DNA of 64,000 nt from Silene conica (GCA_029255685.2 CM055314.2:1630399-1694398), one strand, 5' to 3'. Positions 11,501 through 24,035 are shown, counted from the first letter of the stretch. Numbers and translations are program-made. The notes: generated from the sequence alone by a model not told the origin.

Positions 11501-14500
11501 GAGAGCTGATTCCTTGATTGTGAGTTTGTGACCAAATTTGAGATTGAATATTGTGGTATGAGTAAGTAGTTATGTTTCTTCTGAGACAGAGCTCTGTATT
11601 TCCTGATGTGAGTTAGGCACTAAGGCATCCCCTTTAGTACTGCTTTTAGGCTGTGAAAGCTGATTCCGTGACTGTGATTGAAATTGAGGTACTAAGTAAT
11701 TGCTTGGGTTTCTTTGAGACATGGTGCTCTGTAATTCCTCATTTGAGTTAGGCACTAAAGCATTCTTTTTAGAACAAATTACGAGAGTTTGTTTTTCCAT
11801 ATCACTGAACAAAGGTTGTTTTTCCCCCTTAAAAAAACAATTTACTTTTTTATAATATATGTATTACACATTCACTGAATTTATTATCGGTCTGAGGCTG
11901 AATCTCAAGTGTTAGCCATAAATATGGCTGATACAAACTCTAATTGCAGTTGTAGTAACCTTCAAAACCTTTAGATAGTGGTTGTGATGCATTATGGCCA
12001 TGGCGTGGCCTCGTGTTGGATTTTTGTGGAGATTACATTATGGGGTGAGTTGGATCTATGTGAAGATTTACATGTTCATAAGTATATTGTTTACTGTAGA
12101 AAATAGCTCTTATGCACTATGCGTTTGCATATCCAATTATCCATTGCCATGTTTATGTCGTGCGAATATTAAGCCTTCCTTTGGTTACTGTTTTTTGTGT
12201 TTATTTTAATAGCTAATATCTGTACGTGCTACCTTGAGGGTATGGGGCCTTAGGCAGTGGGGTAGGTCTTGGTTTGCTATTTCTTGCTATGCTTCATTGA
12301 TTGTTTTGACACATAATATTGTAGTTTTAAAAAAATGGTGTATCAGTGTGTCTAGCTGACTTTATGGTGGTTGTTACCGTCACATAAATCATCGTGTTTT
12401 TCATTGTTACTAATTTCTTGCTTTGTTTCGTTGATTGTTTATTTTGGCATGCTTTGTTCCTTTGTTTTAGTAAGCCTTTTTATTGTTGAAGTTCCTTATG
12501 TTTTGATAGAAAATACTTTCTGTTTTCTTATTGGTACCTCTTTAAATTGTGCGCCTTTTGTGTGTAATCAGAATATTCAGGAAAGACCTAGGCTGCAGAC
12601 ACTGAGCAAATCCTCTAAACAATCATCTGTTGCCAAGTTGAGCCATGCAACTTCTGATAGCGACGAAAAACTCAGGCCTTCTGCTCTTTCATTTGCTACT
12701 ACCCCTAAATTTTTAATTAGTCTTCATTTGAAACTTTTAATGGAGCGTAGAATATCGTCCTCCAGCTTTTGGGAGCCTGATCTGATATCATTGATGGATC
12801 GGTCAGAGGATAACTGGGAGGTGGTTGGTGCTGATAGACGTGTTGCCAAAGAGAACATTGGTGATAATGTTTTGTCTGCAAACATTGAAGTGACTACCGA
12901 CAACCAGCTCTCATCTGTTGGCCCTGAGATTGGATGTTTCCCAAAGGCAAACATGACGATTGAAATTCCACCGCTCATCTCCAATGAAAGTCTGGCTGGT
13001 ACTGATGTGGAAAATGTTCAACATCCTGCTGATTCTGCTGTGGGTATCCATGATGGTGCTTTGCACAGCCCGTGTTCCACGCAAATCTTGTTTAACAGCT
13101 GTAGAAATGGTGATTTTAGTCCATCGACATCTGCAGGTCTTTCCCCTGGTTGGTCTAATAGAAAACAAGACTTTCTTCATAACGGTCTTGGTAATGGGCC
13201 TAAGAAGCCACGGACTCAAGTTTCTTATTCTATGCCACTTGGTGGAAATGATTCAGGCTACAAAAATCTTCTTCATCATGAAAAAGGATTCTCTCATAAA
13301 CGTATTAGAAGAGCCAAGGAGAAGAAATCATCGGATACCAATGGCAGCTCCAAAAGAAATATGCCAATGCTAACATGTGACGGAAATTGTTTGGTCACTG
13401 TGGGTGATCGAGGGTGGAGAGAATGTGGTGCAAGAGTTGCGCTTGAGCTTGTCGATCGCCATGAATGGAGGCTTGTCGTAAAAATTTCAGGGGTGACAAA
13501 ATACTCATACAAAGCGCATCAGTTTCTGCAACCTGGAACAACAAACCGCTATACTCATGCTATGATGTGGAAAGGAGGGAAAGACTGGATTTTGGAGTTC
13601 ACAGACAGGACTCAGTGGGTAATTTTCAAAGAGATGCACGAAGAATGTTGTAATCGGAATCTTCGTGCTGCGTCTGTGAAAAATATTCCCATTCCAGGAG
13701 TTCGTCTGATTGAAGATAATGATGATTTTGTGCCTGAAGTACCGTATCTGAGGCCTTTCTCCAAATACCACCGGCAATTGGACACTGACGTTGACATTGC
13801 CATGAATCCATCTTGTGTCTTGTATGACATGGACAGTGATGATGAACAGTGGCTCTTGAAACACAGAGGCTTAGGTTTTAATGAGAATGGTTGTGGTGAT
13901 GTCTCAGATGAGATGTTTGAGAAGACAATTGATGCATTTGAGAAGTTCTCGTATGCCAAGCAATGTGATCACTTCAGTTTGGATGAATTGGAGGATGACA
14001 TGACAGGGTTTGGGCCATTTGACGCAGTTCTTAATATGTACGAGCACTGGCGGGAAAAACGACAGAGGAAGGGAATGCCTTTGATTCGACATCTTCAGGT
14101 ACCCCTTTCATTTGACTCGCTTGTTTACTTCTGTGGTCGTTTGGTTGTAGGTAGAAACTTGTGATACCTAGGAAGTGACACATCTTGTGACTTTAGAGTT
14201 TATGTGAATAGGAAAATAGTGTTTGATTGCATAAGGAACTTGCAACGCCTAGAAATTGGAATTCATGTTGGCAACTTACCTAGGGCGAGTTTTTCTTAAA
14301 AAATCCAAATCCTGCAAGGAAAAAGGCTTGCCGCCAAAAAAGACGGTGTTTAGCCCTTTTTTGAGCCTAATTCGCCCATTTTCAATCCCCTCCAAAGAGG
14401 ATCCTGCCCTATTTCTACCCCTTTTTGTCTGGTATTCGCACCAATTCTTACTTCTCGGTTTTTTTTGGAAGAATGTCATTTCTTCCCGGTGAGCCTCCTT

Positions 14501-16796
14501 TTTTGTTAAAATTTTCTCCGAACCCGTCTTTTTTCGACTGAACCCGTTTTCAGAGAAGGAAGGGCCCTAAGGGGGCTAGGTGAGCAAGTTTCTCCATCAA
14601 TGGGGAATTGTAATTCCTATGAAGTTCCAATTCATGTGAATTGGGGTAAGCAAACAACTTACGCATTTTTGCAATTCACATGAATTGGAATTCCATGTGA
14701 ACTTTCTTGACTACTTTTTGAGTTTCAAGTTTTTTCTCAAATAAAAATATAAGGATGAGAAATGTGAAATTAATGAGTTGTATACTAAAAAAATAAAATA
14801 AGAAATTAAGAATCTGTATATACCGTGCAAGAATTGCATGGGGTCTATACTAATTAACTAACACCCTAATAGGAAGCTCTGCCCGTCTATGTGAGGCTGT
14901 ATGTTACACATAGACTTAGTTTTAAACAACCGAGGCGCACCAAGGGTACAAGGTCTCGTGGCGATGAGGCTTGAAATAGTGGCGCAAGGCGTGCCATTTT
15001 TGCCAGCTATTTTATATTTTCAATATTAAAAATTATGGGACAATACTTTTTTTAGATTTTAAAGGAGCTAACTTGTAAGACTTGGGTATTGGGGAAAAAA
15101 GGAAGGGCTAAGATAAAAATATTGGAGGGGAAATATATGGAATTTGCAATGGAATGTGTTTTGCTTGTTGTGCCTTATGCACAAGGGTTTGCCTAATGGT
15201 TCACTGCTGAGCTTAAACCTTAAGTGCACCCAAAGCGTGCTTTTTGTATACTAAGCTGCCACTATAAATCTTTACCCGTTGTAGGCAGTCCATGGTCATA
15301 GGGTTTCCTTTCAAATGACTGAAATATTCCAGACATCTGGATGTTAAGATCTTTGACCAGGGGAGATGATTTTTTTGCAAATGACGTTATTGCCTCAATT
15401 GTACTTCTGTTATAATATTACTAATTTAATCGTAATGACACGACTGTTATAATATTACTAATTTAATCGTAATGACACGACTGTTTTTAAGATATCATGA
15501 AAAAAAATTTAACATTTTTTTTCTGAAGTTTTTACTTTATATATAGCTTGTTATTTAGTTATGTCCGTCCCTCTCCTTATAATCATCCATAAGTTGAACT
15601 GTACACACTTGTGAAAACCTGGAAGGACATGCTAGGCATTAGGCATGCTAGTTCTCCGCCCACTTGCATGTGTGTTCCATAAAAAATTCCCCAAATCGTT
15701 TAAGGCTTCCTTTTTTATAAACTACTCGTTCCATTTTACTGAATTAGCCCCATTGGCCCTCGAATACATTTTTATTTGAAACTTTGTTTTAACCCTTCTG
15801 TGGTCAAATGTTAGTGTTGCAATTCGTCTTAGCTGGTGAAATAGGCAAGTCCTGGATAAGCTAATTTAATTGAATTTATTATTCTTAATTCAGCCTCCAC
15901 TCTGGGAAAAGTATCAGCAGCAATTGAAAGAGTGGGAGCAAGTAGTATCACTTCCTTCCGGTGGAAGTTCAGAGAAACCCACAGCTATTGAGAAACCAGC
16001 CATGTTTGCCTTCTGTTTGAAACCACGAGGTTTGGAGGTGCCCAATAGAGGGTCTAAACATAGGCCACAGAAGAAACTTCCAACTAGTTATCTGAGCAAT
16101 GGAGTTCCAGGGTGTATAGATTATTGTCATTCTCCAGGTACCATTATTATATTATTTATTTTATATTTGTTGGAATTTGATTAGCTCGTGCATTGTGGCT
16201 TGCGAACTTATCTGTTTGATTTTGATGTTTTAGTTGCAAGGAGATCAAATGGGTTTTCTTTAGGGGATGACAGAACAAGTTATTCTGCCTACAATGAAGG
16301 GACCTCCGATTACTCTCCTGTACTTCAGCGATCAACAGGGTTATTCTCTCCGAGGAATGCTGGAGGTAGTATGGGCCATTTTTCATTGAATAATGATGGC
16401 TTTGAAAGGAACTACTACTCGAAGCCTTACAAAATAAAGTCAAAAAAATTATGTTTGATTCCGCCATCTAACGATCAGTTTCCATCATATAATCCGAGGA
16501 ATATGGGTAAGAGTAATACTAGTCACATATGGACTATGTCCTCTTCCGATTGGCCCAGCCAAGTGAATAACTTCGACCAGGTGGGTCCCTCTGAGCTCGA
16601 CGAGTTCAGGTTGCGCGATGCAGCCAGTGCTGCTCGACACGCTGTTACTATAGCCAGACTGAAAAGGGAAAATGCCCAGAGAATGCTTTGTAGAGCAGAT
16701 TTAGCAATGCAAAAGGCTAAAGCTGCTATCGTGACTGCTGAATCTGTTAAAGCTTCGTATGTGGACCCAGATGACGACTTTCTATCAAATCAGTGA
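8549..16796 (+). CDS. EPCR1: Enhancer of polycomb-like protein, EPCR1-type (PEAT complex subunit)
   Basis: Coding exons inferred: 8549-10987, 12572-14098, 15894-16137 and 16234-16796, all joining in phase to about 1590 aa. A leader intron (8254-8452, CAG/GTACGC to CAG) precedes the ATG. The N-terminus (about 1-340) is basic and low-complexity with several KR-rich stretches. Residues about 353-430 form a Tudor-like module (VFWPLDKSWYFGYV, KYDDREEEWIDL). Residues about 1076-1325 match the enhancer-of-polycomb-like C-terminal region (GDRGWRECGARVALELVD, MWKGGKDWILEFTDR, PPLWEKYQQQLKEW). The tail is Ala-rich and helical. Arabidopsis EPCR1/EPCR2 are subunits of the nuclear PEAT complex (PWWP-EPCR-ARID-TRB), which links histone acetylation and deubiquitination to silencing. 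This family is distinct from the short NuA4 EPL1 proteins. Introns at 10988-12571 and 14099-15893 carry repeats. The exact first-intron donor could differ by a few codons. Confidence 0.88.
11498..11812 (-). repeat. Coding-like tandem repeat inside EPCR intron
   Basis: Two to three degenerate units of about 130 bp. Translated on the minus strand they give repeated peptides: ALVPNSNEELQS and ALVPNSHQEIQS, then QFQSQSRNQLSQ and a matching NIQSQIWSQTHNQ after a one-frame slip near 11576. This is a Q/S/N-rich pattern. I cannot name a source gene. It may be a captured exon or chance reading of a tandem repeat. Confidence 0.4.
14240..15250. repeat. Repeat-rich part of EPCR intron 3
   Basis: Contains AATTC/GAATT-rich inverted segments at about 14590-14710 (AATTCATGTGAATTGG-like) and a 'GAGGCGCACCAAGG...AAGGCGTGCC' segment at about 14930-15250. 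The latter resembles common plant non-autonomous elements. Boundaries are unclear. Confidence 0.35.
15407..15480 (+). repeat. Perfect 37-bp tandem duplication in EPCR intron 3
   Basis: Positions 15407-15443 and 15444-15480 are identical 37-mers, each starting CTGTTATAATATT and ending ATGACACGA. The lack of divergence suggests a recent event or an assembly slip. Confidence 0.85.
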
Positions 16797-17315
16797 ATAC
16801 CGATCTACTTTTACTCGACTCAGGTTCTTAGACCCATTGACTTGGTAAGACCCTTTCTGCTGTGTATATATATCGAAGTCCGTCTAACTTGGTTGGAAGC
16901 CGAGATGGGACCCTTAATCATGACAGTGGTGATGAATGGTTTGATCTAATTGTAGCTGGGTGGGTAGCTCTGGTAGTCTAAACCTGGAAAATTTTGTCGC
17001 CGATGTACAGAATTGTATTTCTTTATTTGCTCCATGTCCTCTTAGTTGTTTAGTTGAAGATCAGGATGAAAGGTAGAGGTGCTAAATAATACTAACACAG
17101 TTATTTGGATGTTAGAACATCTGGTTGGATTCTTGGTTGCTTTATAGAAGAGCTGTCACAGAGAGTGTAGTCTGTAGAGAATTGTAAATAAAAACGCTTC
17201 AAATATCGACATCTATAGAGGTTATTTCCAGAGCGTCTCATCTGCTGTTTGAATCGATTTTCTTGCTTTGTTTTCCCTGATAAATTCCTCCAATCTCGAA
17301 AACACTACTCATCAG
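16797..17315 (+). other. EPCR 3' UTR and flank
   Basis: Immediately downstream of the EPCR stop. AATAAA-like signals occur near 17186-17194 (GTAAATAAAAACG). I see no other gene. Confidence 0.45.
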
Positions 17316-17428
17316 CTAGGTAGCACAGACACTTCTCGTATAAGCCGTACCAAATCCGACACCAACACTCCACGGACACACGCTGAAACGTGTCCGTGTT
17401 GTGTCCGTGTCTGTTTTGGTGCTACCTA
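17316..17428 (+). repeat. Short Mutator-type MITE with 9-bp TSD
   Basis: A compact 113-bp member of the GTGTCC family, CTAGGTAGCAC to GGTGCTACCTA, flanked on both sides by ACTCATCAG. A 9-bp target duplication points to the Mutator superfamily and so classifies the relatives at 4219, 31506, 51459 and 56755. Confidence 0.75.
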
Positions 17429-17585
17429 ACTCATCAGTTGACATTGTTCGAAGGAAAAAAGGATGTTTTTGATTTTGACTACCCGAGAGTATGTCTGCTG
17501 ATGGGATTATTTTCAACCTATTCTCGTTTCACATTTTCTTCTGCAACATAATTTTTGACCGAACAACACCTGTCAAGCCAAGTCG

Positions 17586-17822
17586 TTAAACTTGATGTAA
17601 CTCAGAAACAATCATCTCCTCTGACATCCAAAAACTGTCAAGATCAGCCCTCAACTGACTATGGATGTGCTCAGGAACAAACTCACGCCTCATATCGGGA
17701 GGTACATACACCTGCCCCATCTCCGCAAAATGATCACGAGCCCTCTCCTTCTCTCGCCCCCACCATCCCCCGGCTAAACTACGCAAGTAGAAAGCAGTCC
17801 GATAGGTTATCAGGACAATCAA
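17586..17822 (-). other. Unidentified coding-like fragment
   Basis: A 78-codon minus-strand ORF with a protein-like composition (HFAEMGQVYVPPDMRREF, HIHSQLRADLDSFW). It lacks a flanking gene structure and is hemmed in by stops. It looks like a fragment of a real protein, perhaps from a transposon or captured gene, but I do not recognise the family. The ATG is probably not a true start. Confidence 0.3.
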
Positions 17823-18275
17823 CCACTTTAGCCTTGTTAAGGTTCTTTTTTTTCAACTCTTCTTTCTCGCCTTTAATCGAAAGCAGTACTTGAATCTACT
17901 TCATTTCATTAGAACAATAAAACTCTATTTATGATCATCAAAATGTGAGATGGCAATCCAAAAACCGTGGTTAATCTTCTTCTTTATCGTTTGTAAATCC
18001 GTAAGGAAGCTTTTATACGAAAGAGCCTTCTCATTTTCCGCCAATTAGATTTTTCCAAGGATCTTACTAAATAGTTTAAATAACAAAATTGTCCAATGCT
18101 TCATTTTCGGTAATTATTTAATAACAGAATTGTCCAATGCTTCATGTTCAGTAATCTTAAATATACGTATTTAATAACAAAATTTGAAATAACAAACCTG
18201 TATAATTTAAACAGTTTAAGGTATTAAACGGAATTGAGAGTAATTTTGAAAGTAAAAAGTTTAATTAATGTTTAG

Positions 18276-18330
18276 TCAGATGTGGGGATAGGGGCAGGTG
18301 GACCACTAGCAAAAGAGCACCTCACTAAAA
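18276..18330 (+). promoter_or_regulatory. ABF-A promoter footprint 1 (GGGGCAGGTGGAC block)
   Basis: ATGTGGGGATAGGGGCAGG followed by TGGACCACTAGCAAAA is the counterpart of blocks at about 24570 (copy B) and 31869 (copy C). Conservation among otherwise diverged upstream regions suggests a retained regulatory site. Here the ABRE core is ATGTGG instead of ACGTGG. Confidence 0.5.
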
Positions 18331-18538
18331 AAATCAATAAGTCCTTTTACGACCGGTACGGCTATATACGACGCAAATTTGTAACGGGTCAAGTTTTTCC
18401 ATTTACGTATATAAAACGAAATATTAAAAATCCTAAATATCTCGTCTTTTTCTAACCAAATGCGTAATATTTCACCGTTCACAAGTTTGCGACGGATATT
18501 TCTGCCACCGTTAAACCAAGTGTCCAAGTCTTTCATCG

Positions 18539-18548
18539 ACGCGTGTAC
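18539..18548 (+). promoter_or_regulatory. CE3-like ACGCGTGTAC, ABF-A
   Basis: The decamer ACGCGTGTAC, preceded by TCG, is identical upstream of all three ABF copies. It shares 8 bases with coupling element CE3 (ACGCGTGTC), known to work with ABREs. It lies about 700 bp before the ATG and about 200 bp before the leader-intron donor near 18744. Confidence 0.5.
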
Positions 18549-19109
18549 GACATTACAACCCACGGACTTCATTTTTCATTTTTCATTTTTAATTTTTTTT
18601 GGTTTTTTTGAAAAAAAACGAATAATTCCTGCAACTCTACAGACTTGAAGAATTTTTGATATCAATTTTCCCACTGTTTGCAAACACTTCATCAATCTTC
18701 TCCTTCATCAACATCTACTACAAGTCTACAACCAACCGCTAAGGTAAACTACTGCTCTGCATTTCTTCTTATTTTTATGCTTTTTCAAAGTTTCGATTCC
18801 AGTGACGGAGCCAGTATTTGCACTCCATAGATCTGCTACTGCTTTTTGTTGTTGCTGTTGATGTTGCTGTTGTTGTTGCTGGTATTGTTGCTGGTATTGT
18901 TGCTGGTATAGTTATATTTTGCAGAGTTTAATATTGTATTGTTGAATTTTAATGAATTTGTAGGTGAGGGAGGGTTTGTTATTGGTATCAAAATCAATAT
19001 TGTAGCTGAAAGGGGTTGGATTTGAAGCTGGCGTATGCAGCATCTTAGGGTTTGCGAGTTGCTCTCATCTAGTTTATCTAAATTGTTGTTTGCTTTTTGA
19101 CCTAATTGC

Positions 19110-19147
19110 TGGGTTAGGGTTAGGGTTAGGGTTAGGGTTAGGATTAG
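19110..19147 (+). repeat. Telomere-like GGGTTA array in ABF-A leader
   Basis: About five GGGTTA hexamers and one GGATTA, about 100 bp before the ATG. The unit is the 6-bp form, not the usual plant 7-bp TTTAGGG. A matching array sits at the same place in ABF-C. Confidence 0.8.
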
Positions 19148-19244
19148 TATTGATGTTATAGATTGTGATAATTGAAGATGGCAACGTTCGGAATTAGGTT
19201 CTAGAGAGATAGTTAGTGTGTTGCTAGTGTGGAAATTATAGGGT

Positions 19245-22200
19245 ATGGGGAGTAATATGAATTTTTGCAGCTTTGGGAATGAGCCTCTTGGGGAAACAAA
19301 TGGGAGACCACCCGGGTCAGGAAATGTCGGATTAACGCGCCAATCCTCTATATTCTCTTTGACATTTGATGAATTTCAGAGTACATTAGGTGGGATAGGG
19401 AAGGATTTTGGGTCTATGAATATGGATGAATTGTTGAAGAACATTTGGAGTGCGGAAGATGCTCAGTCTATGTCAACAGCTACAATGATTCCTTCTAATG
19501 GTCCGGAAGGGGGGAATCAGTTGCAGCGACAGGGATCGCTAACGTTACCCAGGACAATTAGTCAGAAGAAGGTTGATGAGGTATGGAAGGATATTGCAAA
19601 AGAGTTTGGTTGTGAGAAAGATGGGGGTGGTGGGTCTAGTGTGCCTCAGAGACAACAGACTTTGGGGGAGATGACTTTGGAAGAGTTTTTGTTCAGAGCA
19701 GGAGTTGTTAAGGAAGATGCTCAACCGCAACCCTTTGGAAAGCCGAATCTCGGTGCTGCTGGGATTTTTGGAGATCTAGCTCAGTCGGGTAATAATGGTG
19801 CTGATTCAGGGTTTGGGATTAATTTTCAGCAACCTGGTCGAGGTCTTGATTTGATGGGTAATCGAATGTCGGAGAGTACCAACCAAATTAATATGCAGTC
19901 TACCACTTTGCCCTTGAATGTTAATGGTCTACGAAGTTCTCAGCACACGACACAAACACAGCTAGTCCCTCAGCCGCCTCAGCAGCGACAACCGCCGTTG
20001 ATGCCTAAGCAGCCAGCTGCCTCTTTTGTGTCGACGATGCTGCTGCCTGGTAATGGTCAGTTAGATAATGCACGAGTCAGAGGAGGTGTGACTGGATTAG
20101 GTAATCTGGGAATGAACAACAGTTTGATGCCTAGTTCAGGATTGCATGGAGGCATGAACATGATTGGGCTGACCCCTGCTGGATCTCCAGCGACTTTGTC
20201 ATCTGAAGGGCTTACAAAGAGCAATGGAAATACTTCTTCAGTTTCACCAATGCCGTATGTCTTTAATGGAGGTTTCAGGGGGAGAAAATCCGGTAATGCT
20301 GTTGAGAAAGTTGTTGAGAGAAGACAAAGGCGAATGATAAAGAACAGAGAATCCGCCGCAAGATCACGAGCACGTAAACAGGTCTATCTTTATCCTCTCT
20401 TGTCGCAGTTCCATCTCTTTCTGCCCTTTTGATCCACCAACACCCCGTTTCATTGTGTATACTAACTCTGTTCAAAGACTGTTGGATACCACACCTAGAA
20501 GATTACTCGAAGTCAGACCATATTTTTTAAAATACTGAACTGCTGATTGATCGAAATCATTTGGCAATTGGTATGCACTTATGCACTATCTTCCATTTGT
20601 CACCAGATCTTATAAATTACTCTTCACGAACACTAACCTGAATAAAATATTACTTTTTCCCGGAAAATAACTAGGATTAATTTGGTAGTGATCTCATATT
20701 GGTTTGTATATTTTTCTAGGCTTATACAATGGAGTTAGAGCAGGAAATTGTAAAACTTAAAGAGGAGAAGCAAGAACTAATAAGGAAACAGGTAATTTTG
20801 ACGTTTTCTAATTCTTAACTGATAGGTTTACCAAAATGCATGTGTTGCATACCATTGACTTGCTCGACTTGTTTGACTGCAGGCGGAAATTTTGGAGATG
20901 CAGAAAAATGAGGTAATGTAATAGTGTTGTAAACAAGAATTTGTGTTATACATATTCACTCCTATGAGTCCTATCCTTCAGGATTATTTCTTTTCTTTTT
21001 GGCAGTAATATTTTAGAGATCGAGTTGGTTGATAAATTGGTAGAGATAATAGAGGAATGACTAGTCTTAAGCCTGGTCATACTTCCTTTCTTCAGCTAGT
21101 ACTTCCTTTCTTATTTACCCACATTCTTTTTTTTAAAAACGGTTTTTCTAACGTGTGGCACACGTTAATTAGCTTAATATGGAAATGATTACAAGATATC
21201 TTCATCAGAAATGCAAGTACAAAGTTATTTTGACCATAATTAAAATGAGAATATCTTTTTATATATTTCTATGTATACTAAGCTTATAAACGTGCAGTGA
21301 GGATCCTATGTCCCATTTGTGTCCCACTCCATGCATATCTTGATACATTACTTGCTGCAAATAAAAAATACACAATAAATGTGCTAATATGTTAATGTGT
21401 CAAAATGTGTATGGAGTGAGACACCAAATAGGACAGATGATCCTCGGTGATAAACGTGTGCCCTAGGGGCTATGGCACACGTTATAAAAAAAATACTTGG
21501 CCACATTTATTAGATGATGTTAAGGTACCAATTGTGTGTAATTATGTTAATTAATTAACCTTTAAAGGAAAACCAGCTGGTTATATTTCTCTATTTTTAA
21601 CGACTGTTTGACTCATGCACATTTTGGTTCTTGTTTTTATATATAGGAGTATAAAGGATGAATATAATTAGGCGACCATTAAATGTTAATGGTAAAAGAG
21701 AGAATTTAGAACCATAAATTGGCAAATTTAGAAAGGGAATAGTTCCATAGAATTGAGAAAAAGAATCTGGGGTAATTTTAGTGAAGGCGACAACTTTGAT
21801 TGTTAAAATTCATCTATTGCTTATGTTTTTGGGATTCTGGTTTCTGCAAATTGCACAGATTTTCTTTTTGAAATTCTTAGCTTCTAAAGTGCTTTGAGCT
21901 TCGCATTAATCGGCTATATGCTCTGTACTTATGCTTGTTGATGAGTTATAGTTTCCGTCAGTATGTGATAAAAGGCTCGTGTCTGTTACATGGTAAAGGG
22001 GGTCGGATTTCCACCTAGATTGTTTATAAAATGACCCAGAATAAAACTGCTTTGAGATTTAACTCATTCAAGTAGGAAATCTTCACCAAATCTATCAAAG
22101 ATCATCCTTAATGTTCATTTTGTGTTGTATTTGGTTTCATAAAGCGTTATTGCTCTCTACACATGGAGTAAATGGACTTATTAAATTAAAATTATGTTGC

Positions 22201-22343
22201 TCAAGATTTCCTATTAGCCGTGTATGTTTTGAGACTTGCAATAAATTTGACCAATTTAAGCGATTTAACAGGTGCAAGAGATGACCAATGCGCAACCTGG
22301 ACCTAGAAAGCGATTGAGGAGGACGAACACTGGACCATGGTGA
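19245..22343 (+). CDS. ABF/AREB bZIP transcription factor, tandem copy A
   Basis: Exons 19245-20381, 20720-20791, 20883-20912 and 22272-22343, all phase 0, give 436 aa. The conserved ABF blocks are C1 (about 30-72, LTRQSSIFSLTFDEFQ, GSMNMDELLKNIWSAED), C2 (about 93-122, LQRQGSLTLPRTISQKKV), C3 (about 134-155, PQRQQTLGEMTLEEFL), bZIP basic region (about 362-379, MIKNRESAARSRARKQ) with leucine zipper across exons 2-4, and C4 (RLRRTNTGPW). The RQSS, RQGS, RQQT and RRTNT sites fit SnRK2 RxxS/T phosphorylation. Family role: an ABA-activated nuclear activator that binds ABREs (ACGTGG/T), often in drought and seed responses. It is closest to ABF2/AREB1-type proteins. A 5' leader intron probably starts at 18744 (AAG/GTAAAC). 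Copies B and C follow on the same strand. Confidence 0.93.
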
Positions 22344-24035
22344 GAAGTTGATATGAGTTTTAAAGTGCATTTTCTGTAAATATTTCAGGAGATTATGAAG
22401 TTCTCAAGCTTGCATTTTTGTTCCCTTTCCCCTAGACATCGTTGCTAGCAGGGAAGAGGAAGCGTTACTTGTTGCCCTTGAGATCTTCATTACTAGTATG
22501 TATTTTAGGCATGCATTTTAGCAATTCGTGAAATGGTAGGTTGCAAGGTTATAGTGCTATTATTATTATTCGTCGTTATTATTGGAGATGATATGTTTTA
22601 TTGACAAATTGCTTTAACAGTTGTGTACCTATGGTATACTATTTATACATGAAGCTACTGCTAGGCAGTAGGCACTAGCACTGCTGATACTAGAACTACA
22701 CCACCACAACTTGACTAGGAAATTATTAGTAAGATCAATATTGTGATGTTCTTGATACACTTCGCAAGGTGGATGTTCTGCAAGTAAGCCCAATCTTGGT
22801 GTGGAGAAAGGTTAAACGAACAAGATAAGGACATCCGTGAGCAGCTTTCCACGTGACTCAATTTCTGGTGGTGGCATTAGCAATAATGGCTGGTGGGTTG
22901 TGCTCGCCACGTTATTGCCGAAGAATGTGGTGATGGTGGTGGTTGATGGTGGATATAATGGATGTGAATGGTGGAGTAGTATTGTCGTGGATTGCCATTA
23001 AACCTTCTTTTGTCTTGATTGGTTAGGACGTTGGGTTTGTCGGGGAGGAGCTTTTTGTTGTTGTGTGTAGTTGCACAATGGTAGCTTCGATGGTTTCGAG
23101 GTGGTTGTGTTTGCCATAAGTGGTGAATAATTATGGCCGGTTGAAGGGGAGCTCCTTGTCCGTGTTCACCAATCGGTTGGGTTTCCTGGTTTGTTGGTCC
23201 CATGGTTTTAAATCTTGGTATCGGTCGCAGTCGCGGTAGCGGTGTAACCGGACCTTAATCAGCAATCGCGTGCAGAATCTCAGTGATTTCTCGGGCGATA
23301 TCTCGTATTGGTAGAGTGAAAATCCGATACAACTCGGCCGAGTCGTATCGTATCGGCCGAGATTTAAAACCATGGGTGGTCCTTTGATTGTCTTGTTGGT
23401 TCACCTCCGGAGATTTCCTTCGGTTTGCATTTCAAACATCATTTCTACGTTATTGTGTTGTAAGTTTATCTTGTTTTCGGCACTTGGTAGCTCATGTGTT
23501 TAGATGATCTACGAGAGTCGCTTGCCATGTAGATGTCGCAGATGATGTTCTCCGTGTCCGTTCCACCGTACACCATCCCCATGATGTCGATCCTTGACGA
23601 AGTTATCTCCCCTTGTGTTGTTCATTATTGGTAATTTGTATTTCTATGTTTCATTATGCCGTAATGTATAAAATTTCATTACACGAGTGTAACAAAAATG
23701 AAAAGAAAACCGAAGGAAGATCAGTTTTTAAACTCGTAAATACAAGTTATGATCACTTAAAGTTTTCCGATTAAGACACAGGTATGACATACAAATTGTT
23801 AAATTTTAAGAATACCGCGTGAATTTGCGTAGAAAAACATATTTAAGTTGACGAATCTTAAACTGAACAGGAATATAATTTTGTAAACACAAATTGATCT
23901 CAAGCCTGTGAAAACAAAAACACCATTCTGAACTTCTAATGATTGAAAGAATCCAACTAGTATCGCTTAATTAATGAAAATATATAGATAATTTTTTTGC
24001 CATTACTTCAGCAACTTCGTTAATCGCTATTAATT
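22344..24035. other. Intergenic between ABF-A and ABF-B
   Basis: Holds the ABF-A 3' UTR and flank, a G/T-rich stretch at 22860-23160 and the inverted-repeat element at 23201-23374. I recognise no gene. The minus-strand ORFs here are low-complexity or belong to the element. Confidence 0.5.
23201..23374. repeat. MITE with CATGGTTTTAAATC termini
   Basis: About 174 bp with ends CATGGTTTTAAATC and GATTTAAAACCATG, a perfect 14-bp inverted repeat. The interior is rich in CGGTATCGG/CGATACGA palindromes. TGGTCC occurs just outside both ends (23195-23200 and 23377-23382), possibly part of a target duplication. Confidence 0.75.

Noticed and set aside
22877..23373. Minus-strand ORFs near 23 kb
   Set aside because: One lies in the CATGGTTTTAAATC element; the other is low-complexity without homologues I know.
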